Below are positions 1 through 30,192 of a DNA stretch of 64,000 nt, one piece after another. Each line of letters opens with the position of its first letter. Position 1 is the first letter of the stretch. Origin of the DNA: Flaccisagitta enflata (taxonomy: Eukaryota > Chaetognatha > Sagittoidea > Aphragmophora); NCBI GenBank assembly GCA_965153355.1, contig OZ231127.1, positions 75,020,001 through 75,084,000 of the forward strand, read 5' to 3'. The notes beneath the pieces were generated by a model, which did no database searches, had not been told where the DNA came from, and saw only the letters and a list, made by a program, of their open reading frames with translations. The position numbers and the translations under genes are program-made.

Positions 1-7
1 AAATTTT

Positions 8-150
8 TCACTTTTGCATAGAACACCCGGCGATGACCCATAGAAAGTGCTTAGATTGCACCAAACAAAGAAGTTGTGAATCAGTGACTTCATTTGACAG
101 GCTTTCGAAATAGTCGTCTAAGAGGCTTTTCAAAGTGGAGCCGTTGGATG
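8..150 (-). other. Possible downstream exon of the acidic-protein gene
   Basis: A strong acceptor (poly-T then ACAG, at 161-151) precedes an open stretch. In one frame it encodes about 48 residues (SNGSTLKSLLDDYFESLS and on) and stops at 8-10. A possible donor (AAAA|GTGAAA) lies just before that stop. If exon 2 of the upstream gene uses its AG|GTAATT donor, the phase instead selects another frame that stops after about 20 basic residues. The exon is therefore plausible, but its reading frame and link to the upstream gene are unresolved. Confidence 0.3.
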
Positions 151-305
151 CTGTAAAAAACAAGTCCAACACAAGGCAACAGTTGTGGAATAATATTTTG
201 GTCTGACCAATGGACAGAAGGACGGGCGGCTGGAAAGACTGACCGACAGACTGATAAAATAAGATAAAGAGTCGCTTAGCACGCAACTATTTATAATCAT
301 TCGAA

Positions 306-1090
306 TTACCTAGAATCTTTGCTAGAAGAGGAGATACGAACAGCAGATCCGGTTGATTCTATCCCGCCTCGTTGCCCTTTCCCGCGCTGCCGCTCTTCCC
401 CTTCCTCCTCTCCCTCGTCTTCCTCTTCCTCTTCTTCATCTTCGTCGAAAATGACGAAAGCCACGACTTTCCTTCTTCCAGTCTCTTCCCCTTCAGCCTC
501 GCACTCCACAACGCCATCTACCTCCGAGTCAAGGGTGGACATTTCAGTCGATGAAGTTGTTTTCGCCGTTTTCTCCGCTGTTGTCTGCGTTGTATACGAC
601 GATGTGGATTTTGTAGATTTGGTTGTCAATGTTGAAAATGACGACGCCGTGGATTGTCGCGCCACCGTCAAAAGGCGCCGCGAAGCATCGAAATTCGGCG
701 CCGTGACGTCAAATGTGGGAGGCGGCGTCATCGGTGGCGTCATCGTGAAATCCAACGCCGGGTCGTACACGTCGTCGTTGTCGTTATCGTTGATGTCGTT
801 ATCGTTGTCGTCCATGTCTTCTTGGGCACCGTTGTTGCTGTCGACGTTGTTGTTTTTCTCAGCGCAGGGTTGAATTTCTGTTGAATGAACCGTTTCAATC
901 AGAATTCCGTCGATTAACTTAATTGCCATATGTAATAACAAAAAACAACAAGGACAACAACAAAAAAATCTAACAATCTAACAACAACCGCAACTAAATT
1001 TAAAGATAAAACAACAACAACAACAACTACAACAACAACAATAACAACACTACCACCCCCACCACCACCACCACCGCCACCACCACTATT

Positions 1091-1167
<77 letters not shown>

Positions 1168-1297
1168 AAGGAACAAGACAAATATAAAAAAAAAACAATT
1201 GCAACAATACACCGACACGACCACCAACAACAAAAGCAACAACAACACCACAGCCACCGACAACAACAATAACAACAACACCACAGCCACCGACAGC

Positions 1298-1343
<46 letters not shown>

Positions 1344-2716
1344 TTACCATCAACAACATCAACATCCGACACGTGACAAAATCAGCGTCGCTGACGATGA
1401 AGACAACGACTACGATGGCACCACACATTCATTTACTCATTCATTCATGGATAAGACGATTCGAATCGTCACCAATTACATGCCACCCGTCCTTCGTGCG
1501 TGTTGATCTTTGAGTGACAATGGCTTCAATCCGTTATCTAAAATATGCTGGTGGCTAACCATCTTGCAGAAAGCTCATTTGCATAATGCAGAGGAACGAT
1601 TTCAAATTTCGCTGACTTCGGCGATTGATGGGATAGGATTGCATACAGTTTCAATTTTTTTACGGGCGGACAGTTTTGTGAAAAAAGGCTAAAATCTACA
1701 CCTCTTTACGATCAATTCTTTTTAAAATTCTAACATTGTCGTGGAACAAGCGCCATTTGCTCGTATTTATTAAAAAAGTATTATCAAACGTCTTTCCTCA
1801 GTTCAGCACAACATGCTCTTGTGGCGTTGATGCTGAGTCCGTATCTAAACTTTTGATGGTCCTGGAATTAGGGCCTGGAGTGGTGAGCTTAGAGGCAAGA
1901 TCTCCGATTAAGGTCATCTCAAGCGGTGATTCGCCATGGCAAGGAGAGTTCCTAGATTTAACACACATCTGACTGGTAGGGCCCCATCAAGCCCGCATCA
2001 CTCGTTGTTGAGGGCCCTGTATTGGAAATCTAAAATGCAAAAACAATCACGGAAAACAAACATACACGCGTCTTGGTAAACGAGTACCCCTAAGGTACAT
2101 GGATGCGTCCTCCTCCTGCCGCCTCACACAACAAATTATCTGAGATGATGTTGCATTATTTTACTTATTTTAGGGGGGGGCACAGATCCAGTTTTATAGC
2201 CTTTTCTCAAACAACAACGACAATAACAACAACAACAACCACAACCACAGCAAACTAAAAAACGACAACAGTGACACCATCAACAAGAAATGAATTGATG
2301 ACAAAACCAACGTCGTTGACGATGACGACGATAACGACAACAACAACGACGTAGACGTCAACAACGACGACTTATAGTAACAAAAACCCTTTTTTCAGAA
2401 AGGACTTCTAACCGTTTCCGCTCGCGCTTGCTTCCACTATGAATCTGAGATCTTGACTAGACATGGCAGAATTCGAATTGGTGATCGAAAACGGAGAATC
2501 CGGTGGGAAGTAATCAGCATCCGGCCCCGTTGCTGACGTCGTCGTTGACTCATCTGCCGCATCTGAGGAATTGACAACCGTGGATGTGGTTGTCATCGTT
2601 GTTGTCAGCGATGATGTTGCTTCGGTCGTTGCTGTCATTGTCAAGCCTCTCTCTTCTGTCTCCATGTCTTCCGTCGATAGAAATGACGATGGCGCAGGGA
2701 TTTGTGTATTTTCCAT
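306..2716 (-). CDS. Ser/Thr-rich, acidic low-complexity protein of unknown function (spliced, 3' end uncertain)
   Basis: I do not recognise the family. Exon 1 is 2716..2413 and exon 2 is 877..310, or 877..306 if it runs to the TAA stop at 308-306. The donor after exon 1 (AACG|GTTAGA, phase 1) and the acceptor before exon 2 (CAACAG|AAATTC) keep frame, giving 291 aa. The first 100 residues are rich in Ser and Thr with a hydrophobic patch (SQDLRFIVEAS). Next come a run of Asp/Asn, a Pro/Thr stretch (TMTPPMTPPPTF), more Ser/Thr, a Glu-rich block and a short basic tail. No signal peptide or membrane segment is seen, so it is probably disordered and intracellular. A strong donor (AG|GTAATT at 311-306) overlaps the stop codon, so a third exon may follow (see 1-150). 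The 1.5 kb intron holds CAA repeats. The long biased open frame and matching splice phases support a gene; function is unknown. Confidence 0.55.
927..1360. repeat. CAA-type trinucleotide repeat tract
   Basis: Imperfect (CAA)n on the plus strand, with interruptions by CCA blocks, lies inside the intron of the acidic-protein gene. The long poly-Val, poly-Leu and poly-Asn open frames here come from the repeat and are not taken as coding. The rest of the intron (1361-2412) shows no other recognisable feature except a short second CAA-rich patch near 2213-2370. Confidence 0.85.
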
Positions 2717-3130
2717 TGTTTTGTTTTGTTTTTTTGTTAGTTTTTTTTTAATCAGAGCGTATCAAATTTGTATGTTTACTGTTATCGTTTGCGTCGAAAA
2801 TCAAAGCTTGTGGGTGAGCAGATAAAAACAAAAGTAAGTTAATTGTTAAAGGTTAAAAAACGTTCATTGTTTTCATGTCGTTCAGTTGTTCGTTCATTAG
2901 TGTTTGTTTCCAAGTGTTTGTTGTTTATTTGTTTGCCGTCGTCCTCTATTACTAGCCCATTTTCCTTCTCTTGTGACAAGGAAAAAGAGAAAAAGTTGAG
3001 CTGACGAAAAACACTGAGAAAGATGTGGGATATTTGCAGGCGAGTGAAAAAGAGAGGTTAAGTGATGAAAACAATAGTTGGTAACTTTTCTATCTCAGTT
3101 AAAAACCAATCGATGGATAAAAAAATAGGC

Positions 3131-3280
<150 letters not shown>

Positions 3281-3360
3281 TTGGAACAGAGTACATACTG
3301 GCCTGATAGTCAGGAATATCGACAGACTGAAATGGTGGTGGGGTGGGCTGGAAGGAACTG

Positions 3361-3854
<494 letters not shown>

Positions 3855-3984
3855 TCTCCATTTCATGTACTGGTTCATAATAATCGCTCGGCCAGTGAAA
3901 GGGGGACTTTCAGATTTTCAGTCGAAATTTTTGTTGAAACAAACCGAAAAAAAAAACGACGCGTTCCAATTTTAAGACTGACGA

Positions 3985-4200
3985 TGGTGGTAAATAAAGA
4001 TGGGAAGATGGATAACTGGATAAGAGTGGTGGTGAATAAAGATGGGAAGGTGGATAAGAATGGTGATTGATAAAGATGGGAAGGTGGATAAAAACGGTAA
4101 TGAATAAAAATGGGAAGGTGGATAACTGGATAAGAGAGGTGGTGAATAAAGATGGGAAGGCGGATAACTGGATAAGAATGGTGGCGAATAAAGAAGAGGA
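3985..4200. repeat. Minisatellite with GATGGGAAGGTGGATAA-type unit
   Basis: About five imperfect units of roughly 35-45 bp, each containing GATGGGAAGGTGGATAA followed by variable AATGGTGNTGAATAAA. A 163-aa minus-strand open frame over it is explained by the repeat. From 4201 to 4990 I see no gene and no further repeat apart from scattered related words. Confidence 0.8.
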
Positions 4201-4990
4201 ATTAAGGATGTTGATAGCTCGTTTGTGAATGTTGATCAATTGGTCGTCTGTGAATTTATGTCCAGAAACGAGGGTGAATTTAGATGAGAACAAGGCCAAG
4301 TAGGCCAATAAGGTGCGACGTGTGGATCGTCGAACGAATGCGTTACCCGACAGACCGACAGACCAACGGACACAGCCAGTTATAGAGGTGCTTTGTCGCA
4401 CCTAAAAAGGATTGAAGGAATTTGAAGGATTGTGATCAATGGCTTCTTGATCCCCCCCCCCTTGTTGGGTGGTTTTAGCAGTAATGGACAAGGTCCTCTG
4501 CACATTAAGAAGGGAAGGAGGAATTAGGGATCCTGGCATGTAAAGATGGGAAGGATGGTGACGGGTTGTTAGTGAAGATGAACAAGAGCGGGAAGGGAAG
4601 GGAAGTTTGACGAAAATTAAGATGGTGTTGGTAAGATGGTATACTTTGACAGCAAGAGAGGTCGATGACTTGGGTCCTGCGACTCGCATCCGATATATGT
4701 ACCGAGCTTCCGAGGCGAGAGCGGTTGAGTGCATCGATATCAAGCGTGATCGAATGAGATCCTCGATTTAAAAATCAAACGTGATCACTGATTGTGATAA
4801 GAACGTGGGACTCTGGTTGTGCGTTGGACGATTCGCGGCGAAAAACGTGATGCAATGCAATGCAAATGCGTTCGGCAAGTTGGTGATGCGACTCGAAGTA
4901 TAAATATGATCAGCATTTGAGTGGCAGTACTCTCAATCTTCAAGCAAATGTGTGCCAAAGGAAAACATTTGAAGTGTAAGGTTTCTCTGC

Positions 4991-5625
4991 TCCTTTTTTG
5001 GGCAGCGGCCCCAAAGGGCCGATGTCCTGTAGGACACAGGGGTGAATTTCCATACGTTCATATGTTCCCCTCCCTCTGATGCTTCTCAAGCCTCAAATTC
5101 CCATTGAATAACATGGAAAATTGACAAAATGCTCAAATCCAGCCGCTCAGGCCTCAAATCCAGCCTCTCAGGCCTCAAATTTGGCCTCTCAGGCCTCAAA
5201 TCCAGTCTCTCAGGCCTCAAATCCAGTCTCCCAGGCCTCAAATCCAGCCTCTCAGGCCTCAAATCCAGCCTCTCAGGCCTCAAATTCCGCCTCTCGGGCC
5301 TCAAATCCAGCCTCTTGGGCCTCAAATCCAGCCTCTCAGGCCTCAAATCCAGCCTCTTTGGCCTCTAATCCAGCATCTTGGGCCTTATATCCAGCCTCTC
5401 AGACCTCAAGTTCCCATTGAATAACATGGAAAATTGACAAAAAAATTGGAAAAAATGCAAAATTCCCAAATGTGCCCTCTCAGGACGTATGGAAATTCAC
5501 CCCTGTGTCCTACAGGACATCGGCCCTTTGGGGCCGCTGCCCTGGTCTCACTCCACTTCTTCAGCTAATCACTCCAAGCAGGGCATCGGGTACCGCTGAC
5601 CATGTGCGATCCGTGGATGACTTGT
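4991..5625. mobile_element. Inverted-repeat element with minisatellite core (GGGCAGCGGCCCC family)
   Basis: The left end (GGGCAGCGGCCCCAAAGGGC, from about 4999) continues into a small hairpin, TCCTGTAGGACACAGG. The same sequence returns inverted at about 5486-5542. Between them lie about 13 units of a 21-bp minisatellite (TCAGGCCTCAAATCCAGCC type, 5131-5410). A tail shared with other copies (GCATCGGGTACCGCTGACCA, about 5583-5602) follows the right repeat. There is no coding capacity for a transposase; the 7-residue repeat peptides in the open frames are the minisatellite. Confidence 0.75.
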
Positions 5626-5639
5626 TTTTCTTTTTCAAT

Positions 5640-5975
5640 CTTAGTTGCGGACACTCAACTCAATGAGGCTTTGTCCGTCCGTCGGTCCGTCACGCTCGAG
5701 TTGAAAACGCGAAAAACGCGCATTTTCAGTTGCGGACACGCAACTCTATAAGAGGCTTTGTCCGTCATGCTCGAGTTGAAAAGTGGGAAAACGCGCATTT
5801 CCGCCCATGCCCACCCTTCCGCAACTGGTTGCCGTGTATCCGGCCTTGTTTATGCTGCAGTAGGTATTGTGTGTGTGTGTTGGAGGGAGGTTAGGGTGAG
5901 GCTGGGAGTTGGATGCCCCTGCCCACCCGTCCGCAACGATATTGTGACCCCGCGTCACTTGTTTCAATACGATGA
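5640..5975 (+). mobile_element. Short dispersed element(s), GTTGCGGACACGCAACT hairpin family
   Basis: Two tandem heads start with AGTTGCGGACACNCAACT, a short hairpin, followed by GAGGCTTTGTCCGTC. They are followed by the common tail words CCCTGCCCACCCGTCCGCAA and TTGTGACCCCGCGTCACTTG. It is the same family as the AGTCGCGTGCACGCGACT copies elsewhere in the window, in a GTTGCG subfamily. Confidence 0.65.
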
Positions 5976-6091
5976 CACTTACTACGCGACTCTTAATCCC
6001 ATTTAGAGAGTTCGTCGATACCTCGATTGGTTGATTAATCGGTCGGTCCCTTGGTCCCATATTTACTTCCTCCTAGTCCTCCGCCCTAGTT

Positions 6092-6535
6092 ACCTTTTTG
6101 GGCAGCGGCCCCAAAGGGCCGATGTCCTGTAGGACACAGGGGTGAATTTCCAGACGTCCATACAGCCATCCGTCCATACGTCCCCCCCCCCTCGAAGCTT
6201 CTCAAGCCTTAAATTCCCATTGAATAACATAGGAAATTGACAAAATATGTTGAATAACATAGAAAATTGATGAAAATTGAGAAAAAACATAAAGTTCCCA
6301 TTATATAACATGGTAAATTGGGGAGAAATTGAAAAAAATGCAAAATTCCTATTGAATAACAAAGAAAGCTGCTACAATAAGGCAATATGTCCGTCACCTG
6401 TTCGATTTTACCCCTGTGCCCAGCCATCCGGCCCTGCATAATCCTCGGGAGCAGGGCTCCCGCTGACCATGTGGAGACCGCTGGCATGTGCATCATGACT
6501 TGTTCATCGGCCCCAGCACCACTCAGTCCCGCCCC
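6092..6535 (+). mobile_element. GGGCAGCGGCCCC-family element, partial
   Basis: Left end at 6093 is nearly identical to the 4993 copy through the TCCTGTAGGACACAGG hairpin. The core here is made of AT-rich units containing TTGAATAACATAG, and the right end is degenerate (CCCAGCCATCCGGCCC near 6420, then GCTGACCATGTGG). Confidence 0.6.
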
Positions 6536-6539
6536 GTCC

Positions 6540-8090
6540 GTCCATCCTCACAGAAAATATGACATATTGAGTTTTTCCGAACATTTGAGCTTTAACAAAC
6601 TTTCGAATCTACTCGCTTACATTTGTTTCATTTCCCAACAATTTCTATCTCTCCAGATGCAAATGATAAATGGTTGACATTTCTTTGGATATATTATATT
6701 AAGTTGATTTGCCGATTCCCCACGAAGTCTGTGTTTTATCAACGAAAGAAAATTTGTACCAATAATTGATTGTTTGCATGGTAAATTGCTACACTTGCTA
6801 AATTGCTGCACTTGCAACATTTCGGCGCTGTGCTCTTTGTCTTTACTTTCAAGTGCATAAAGCTTCCTCAGTCACTCTTTTTGAGTAGTGATTACCACTC
6901 TTCAGGTCCAGGGGCCAGTAGAGGAATGCCGGGCCCCTATACAATCAAAAAATCCCCCCCCCCCCCCCCCCCGATTCCCCTTCTTTCTCCCAATTTTCGC
7001 GCAAATGCCAGCCCGATGATAGCACATGCAGTTTTTGAAGATTTATTTTCAGTTTCTATAAATTCATTATGAAGAACAAAATTCAAACCAGTGTTGATCT
7101 GAGCACTTTGATCTGTGAGAAACAATAAAAAAAATCAGCAATGATAGAACAAAATGAAGCTAACAATTACTTATGAAGCAGAAGCAAGTGCAAAGAAGCA
7201 GGTTAAAAAATATCAAATATTTTCTTATGTAACGGTGCTAGCAGCTAAGGGCCCGGTTTTGCATACTATTCCCTCAGCCCCAGGTGCCTAGGTCCATGTT
7301 GGATCCATGACTTTTTTTTTCTTCTTTTTTTTCCCTTTTTTGTCCCTCTTTTTTTTTTCCTTCTTTTTCCTCTTTTTCCTTTTTTTTCTTTTTTTCCTTT
7401 TTCTTTTCTCTTTTTCCCTACTTTTTTCTCTTCATTTCTAAGACTATTCAGGGGCCCTCCGGGCCCCCCTGAGGCCCGGGCCCCTAGACTTTGTCTAGGG
7501 TGTCTAGGCCTCTACAGGCCTCTGCTTCAGGATATCCAATGACAAAAAATAAACAAACCAGAAAAACAAAAAAACCAAACGAAAAAAAATTACTTTTGAT
7601 AGCGCCATGGCTGACTATGAAGACAACAAGAAATGAGATGCTTAATTCAATTCGGGAAATTGAAATGGTTTCCATCGGAAATTCTGATACCTAACAGTAT
7701 AATAGAAAGATATGAATGCAATTTTCATTGCGACATTGATTACAGTTTCAAAAGCAACTTTTCTTTGTAATTGAAATAGACGATTTTAAAATCCCCATAT
7801 TTTAGTAGAAAAATATCAGTTATCTGTCCAGGTACCGAAAATACATCGTGACATCAAGAGCTAGAGCTGTAGAAACCACTGATAAGAGCAGCGTTCGCTT
7901 CAAACGTTAGCGCCGGCATCCAATTACGCCACAAAGATCACTGACGGGAACAGTATTCGTCGCAGAGACTGCACAATGGGCAGAGTTCGCATCCTTTAGT
8001 TTCGGCTTATTGGAGCAAATGTAGCACTGGCCACAATTTTTGCAGTAAGGGCAACAAGCTTTCGGGTTCTTCACGCTGCAATCTTAATGT
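6540..8090. other. Gene-free stretch
   Basis: No supported gene. It holds a poly-C run (6955-6972), a pyrimidine-rich tract (7310-7440) and a GC-rich patch with GGGCCC words (7450-7500). Open frames here are short and lack splice or homology support. Confidence 0.6.
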
Positions 8091-8099
8091 AAAAAACAA

Positions 8100-8870
8100 G
8101 TGACGCGGGGTCACGATATCGTTGCGGACGTGTGGGCAGGGGCATCCAGCCACAATCCACAACCTAACTCCCACTCTTTACACTCTAATATAGACAACAA
8201 GTCATCCAAGGATCGCACATGGTCAGCGGTACCCGATGCCCTGCTTTGAATGATCTTGGAATGATCAGCTGAAAAAGTGGAGTGAGAGCAGGGCAGCGCC
8301 CCTAAAGGGCCGATGTCCTGTAGGACACAGGGGTGAATTTCCTTACGTCCTGAGAAGGCATATTTCAGGCCTTTGAGTCAATTTTCCATGTTATTCAATG
8401 AGAATTTCATTCTTTTTCATTTTTGTATCAATTTTCCAAGTTATCCAATTGGAATTTCCCATATTTTTCATTTTATGTTAATTGTCCATGTTATTCAATG
8501 GAAAATTTGCATTTTTAATATTTTTTTATAAATTTTCTATGTTATTCAATGGAAAGCTTGCATTTTGTCATTTTCCCATGTTATTTAATGGGAACTTGAG
8601 AATTGAGAAGCAGGGGGGGGGTATGTACGGATGTACAGACAGACGGATGTAAGGAAATTCACCGCTGTGTCTTACACAGTACAGGACATCAGCCCTTTGG
8701 GGCCGCTGCGGCGCTGCCCAAAAAAGTATATATATGCTCGTTTTTGGGCAGCGGCCCCAGAGGGGCCGATGACCTATGATTCCACATAGGGAAATTTCTC
8801 TGTTCAGTCGTGTCCCCCACACCCCCCTGAGCCACTCTGGCCTCTCAGCTCAGGCCTCAAATTGGCCTTT
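8100..8870 (-). mobile_element. GGGCAGCGGCCCC-family element plus an adjoining partial copy
   Basis: A complete copy in inverse orientation to the one at 4991. The tail (8100-8280) carries TGGTCAGCGGTACCCGATGC. One end is at 8287-8350 and the other at 8650-8728 (CCGCTGCGGCGCTGCCC). The core is AT-rich with TTATTCAATGG units. A second head starts at 8734 and belongs to the variant with a CCTATG/CACATAGG hairpin instead of TCCTGTAGGACACAGG. Confidence 0.65.
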
Positions 8871-9003
8871 GTGGGGATCATTTTTGGGGATTTTTGGGGA
8901 TCACTTTGGGGGATTTTTTTCTTTCTATGATGGTAGGTAGTTGTGTATCTGGCTTTCCTCATAATTGTTTTACTTCTCTGCCTTTTATATATATCTGGCG
9001 TAT

Positions 9004-10438
9004 TACGAATAGTCAACCACTGTAATTTTTTGGTTTGACTACTCAAGTGGCTTCCAACTTTTAATACATGATGTACTGAGCCTAAGATATGAATTTCATC
9101 ATCATAGCTTGACAAAACCAATCGCCGATTTCCCTTTATTTATCACAACTCCAAGGTGGTTGTGGTGAAAATGTTGAAATTTGGTCACTTTGGGCTCAAA
9201 ATTGGGCCACTTCTCTTTTGAAATTTGACCCAAAATCCATGAGATTATGGAACTAGAGCTCAAGAGCTAACCAGTGGTGCAATCCGCATGTTGCTATCAT
9301 TTTTTGTTCAGATTTGAGAGCGTTTCAAAGATGGAAGGGTATGAGGGTTATTTTAACAGATGAGTAATTTGGTCAATTTGGACATTTTTTACAATTTTTT
9401 ATATATCTCCACTTTGGATGGACTAATTTGGACGATATTGGTGACCAAATTGAAGATTTTTTGATGCTCTAAATGAATCTGGTAAAATTTTTGATCAATA
9501 TGACCCTCAAAAATTTTGGAACACTCTAGAAGCAGGTGCTAAAATATAAATTTTTTCGCCATTTTGGCTACTTAGGTCACACAATTTGGGCACTTCCGAG
9601 ATAAAAAAAGACAAAAAATCTATGAGCAAACTTAACTACTGCTCAAGATCTAACCAGTGGTGCAATTGGCATGTCAACATGTTAAAGCATATAGATTTGG
9701 CAGAGCTTTAAAGATCAAAATGACAAAAATTACCAAAAAATGTCATTTTATCATACCCACTGATCTTTGAAGCTCTGCCAAATCTATAAGCTTCAACATA
9801 TTGACATGCCGATTGCACCACTGGTTAGATCTTGAGCTGTAGTTTAGTTTGCTCATGAATTTTGTATCTTTTTCTTGTTAGGAAGTGCTCAAATTGTGTG
9901 ACCAAAGTAGCCAAAATGGTGAAAAAAATCACTTTTTAGCACCTGCTCCTAGAGTCCTCCAAAATTTTTGAGGGTCATATCCATCAAAAATTTTACCAGA
10001 GTCATTTAGAGCATCAAAAAATCTTCAATTTGGTCACCAATTTTGTTCAAATTGGTTCATCCAAAATGGACCATCCAATTTATCTGATAAAATAACCCTC
10101 ATACCCTTCCATCTTCGAAAAGCTCTCAAATCCTAACAAAAATGATAGCAACATGCGGATTGCACCACTGGTTAGCTCTAGAGCTCTAGTTTCATAATCT
10201 CATGGATTTTGGGTCAAATTTTAAAAGCGAAGTGGCCCGATTTTTGGCTCAAAGTGACCAAATTTCAACATTTTCACTACAACCACCTTGGAGTGGTGAT
10301 GAAGGAAGGGAAATCGGCGATTGGTTTTGTCAAGCTATGATGATGAAATTTCTATTCTAGGCTCGGTACATCATGTATAAAAGATTGGGAGCCACTTGAG
10401 CAGTCATACCAAAAAATTACAGTGGTTGACTATTCGTA
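9004..10438. mobile_element. 1.44-kb palindromic (foldback) transposon with 8-bp target duplication
   Basis: The two halves are inverted repeats of each other. Arms of about 710 and 680 bp start TACGAATAGTCAACCACTG and meet at a loop of about 45 bp near 9717-9761. The direct repeat TGGCGTAT occurs immediately outside both ends (8996-9003 and 10439-10446), so this is a complete insertion. No transposase is encoded. An 8-bp duplication fits hAT-, P- or Merlin-like superfamilies; the terminal sequence does not decide between them. Confidence 0.9.
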
Positions 10439-10962
10439 TGGCGTATGTCACAAAAAACGAAATAGGAATATGCTGACTTAGCATGAAACAATTTTGTTCA
10501 TGTTCATGAGCACAGCAAAGTTTATTTCCATAACAATTTTTGATAAAATCAATGAAGTTTTTTTTGGTAGCTTAAAGTTCTAGGTGCATTTATTTTTGTT
10601 AAAGCGTTACAGTTGGCGTATCGTGACAAAAGCCGTCAATAACAACAACAACGATAATATTGTTGTTACAACAACAAACAATAACAATTATGCATGAGCC
10701 TGAAAAAGCAAGGGCCAAAGGGAACATTTCATTGTCAGAATTTGAATCAAATCCTGGGGTGAGAGAGACAGTTATTGACTGAAACAATTCCACAGTTTGA
10801 CTCCATACTGCAGTCATTGACAATTTGCTGATTTGGATTGAGATCAATGAAGTGACATGGTCATGTTGACCGATATTTGTCATTGGGCTTTTTTCTTCTT
10901 TAGACATACTGAGGTTGTCAGAGCTGAATTGGAGTACTAGCTGGGCAAATGTAATCATTTCA

Positions 10963-17702
<6,740 letters not shown>

Positions 17703-18088
17703 CTCTCAGATTCAACACTGGAAATGACTGATATGAAGAAACGCAGTAAAAACCAAAAAAATATTTGATATACTTGAACGAAAGGGTTTAGTTGGCATTG
17801 TTTGAGATAAGATGATCAAAATCGTTTCAGATAAATGTCGAAGCATACTACTACTATCTCAGTAACGCAGTCGCTGGCAAAAAAAAAGTGAAACAAAACG
17901 CTGTAGACAGGAGTAACGAGTAAGATGACTGTCTCAATTTTCGCGTCAATTGGGTCTCATTCCCAAATTTCCCGAGTGCATTCGCGATGCATTAGCCAAA
18001 TCTCATGAGTCATGGGAGCTGCTGATTGAGTCTCTGAACGATTTTCTTTTTCTTTCAGCCTTTGCAGCATTTTTTTTCTCGGTGTAAA

Positions 18089-28086
<9,998 letters not shown>

Positions 28087-28453
28087 ATCTAAAAAAAAGG
28101 AAAGCAGAAACTAGTTCTGAGAAAAAAAAAAAAAAACACTTGGAGCGAAAGTCTTATCAGTTGGTTGGTTTTTTTTTCAACCTTGATCTTGAGCGAAAAC
28201 TTGTTGAGATATTCTTTGGGGGTGTTTTTGATCGAAATACTATCAAGGGAAAAAGTTTAGCGACACCTAGGAATTCATTGAAAATGAATTATTATTACCA
28301 ATAAAGGCGGCTAATCGCCGACCGGAAAAAAGTCGTAAATGGAAGTCTTTTTTTTCAGTGCTTGTTCTTCTGTGTGTGCATTTCATGATGTCTGGTTGAT
28401 TGTCTGTTTTTGTTATTCAATCTGTGCGTTTTTTCCTTTCGATCTTTTTTGTC

Positions 28454-28794
<341 letters not shown>

Positions 28795-28799
28795 AAAGC

Positions 28800-29460
28800 A
28801 ATAAATATCAATGCTAGCGTCATAAAAGTCAGGGTCAATTTAGTAACATACTCTTCCTATTGTTATAAGACCGAAAAATGGGATCAATAAAAAATATCGA
28901 TTTTTGCGAAAATGCGAAAAAATAAAAAAAGATTCAAAAATTCATAACTTCTAAACTATTGATCGTAGAGACTTCTGGTTGGCGCCATTTGAAAGAGAAA
29001 AATAAGCTCTTTCTTAGCTGTGAGTATCAAAAAATGTATCATCCCAGCCCCAAAATGACCCAACTTCCTAAAATTGCCGCAAACCGAAAATGGAAAACTT
29101 TATTTCTCCCCTACGTTTCAAAAAGTCGAATTACGTAATTCGACTTTTTTCCAATTATTGCACTCTAGATAACAATTTTTTACTAACAATTTCAGCTCTG
29201 CCTTGGCGAAGTGCTTTATTGAGCCCATACCTACATAGTGAAGCATTGTAAAAATATATCATCAACTCATCATACTTAAGAATTCATTTTTTTCAAACGG
29301 ATTTTCACGATTTTGCATGCCATTCCCAAATGATCAACTCTTCAGTTCTTGAATTAAATTCTTTATTTGAAATCTGTGTAAAAGTCAAAGTTACAAAATG
29401 TAAATAAAATTCACATAGTTTTCTTTAACTTATTTCCTAGACAGTAAGAAGGACAAAGTT
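28800..29460. other. Gene-free stretch with a perfect 30-bp palindrome
   Basis: AAAAAGTCGAATTA and its complement meet at about 29120-29149. A phrase near 28975-29000 (TTGGCGCCATTTGAAAGAG) is shared with the repeats at 39150-39830. No gene is seen. Confidence 0.6.
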
Positions 29461-29468
29461 CGACAAGC

Positions 29469-29529
<61 letters not shown>

Positions 29530-29692
29530 AAATACGTCCAAGTCCAAGCGGCGGAGGTCGCTCTGACATCGATGGCGACGGAGGCCCGGCGACGGAGGCC
29601 CGGCGCCCGAACCGATGGAAACCGACGGAAACGGAACAAAGATGATGCTGGACTAAATACATTTATGTGTCTATCTATCTGCCGGTCCGTCG

Positions 29693-29777
<85 letters not shown>

Positions 29778-30102
29778 CTTCTACAGATATATCTGTATCC
29801 CAACTGTGTCTGAATATCAGCTTGAATGATTGTCTGCTCCCCCCCCCCGCCCAACCACAACCACAAGCAGCAGCAGCAGCAGAACATCGTGAAAGCTTCA
29901 ACGTCAACTCCTTCAAAGACTAAAGAAATCAAGCGACGAAACGACGAAACAACTGTCTGTGTGTCTGTTCAGCTGTCTGTCCACCCTTTTATTCTTCTGC
30001 ATCTGGCAAACTCAAACTCAAGACACCCAATTCAAATCGATGTGAAATGAAAATTCGCTCCTATAGACTTGTTTAATAGACTCGACGGAAGTATAGTATC
30101 CA

Positions 30103-30186
<84 letters not shown>
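29469..30186. repeat. Three (CT)n microsatellites
   Basis: Tracts at 29471-29526, 29695-29773 and 30108-30185. A small CAG run (29867-29882) lies between the last two. No gene is seen from 30190 to 30783. Confidence 0.95.

Positions 30187-30192
<6 letters not shown>

Noticed and set aside
3910-4401. 163-aa minus-strand open frame
   Set aside because: Most of it is the GATGGGAAGGTGGATAA minisatellite and shows no domain.
5086-5430. Possible CRISPR-like array
   Set aside because: The 21-bp units are directly adjacent with no spacers. This is a minisatellite in eukaryotic DNA.
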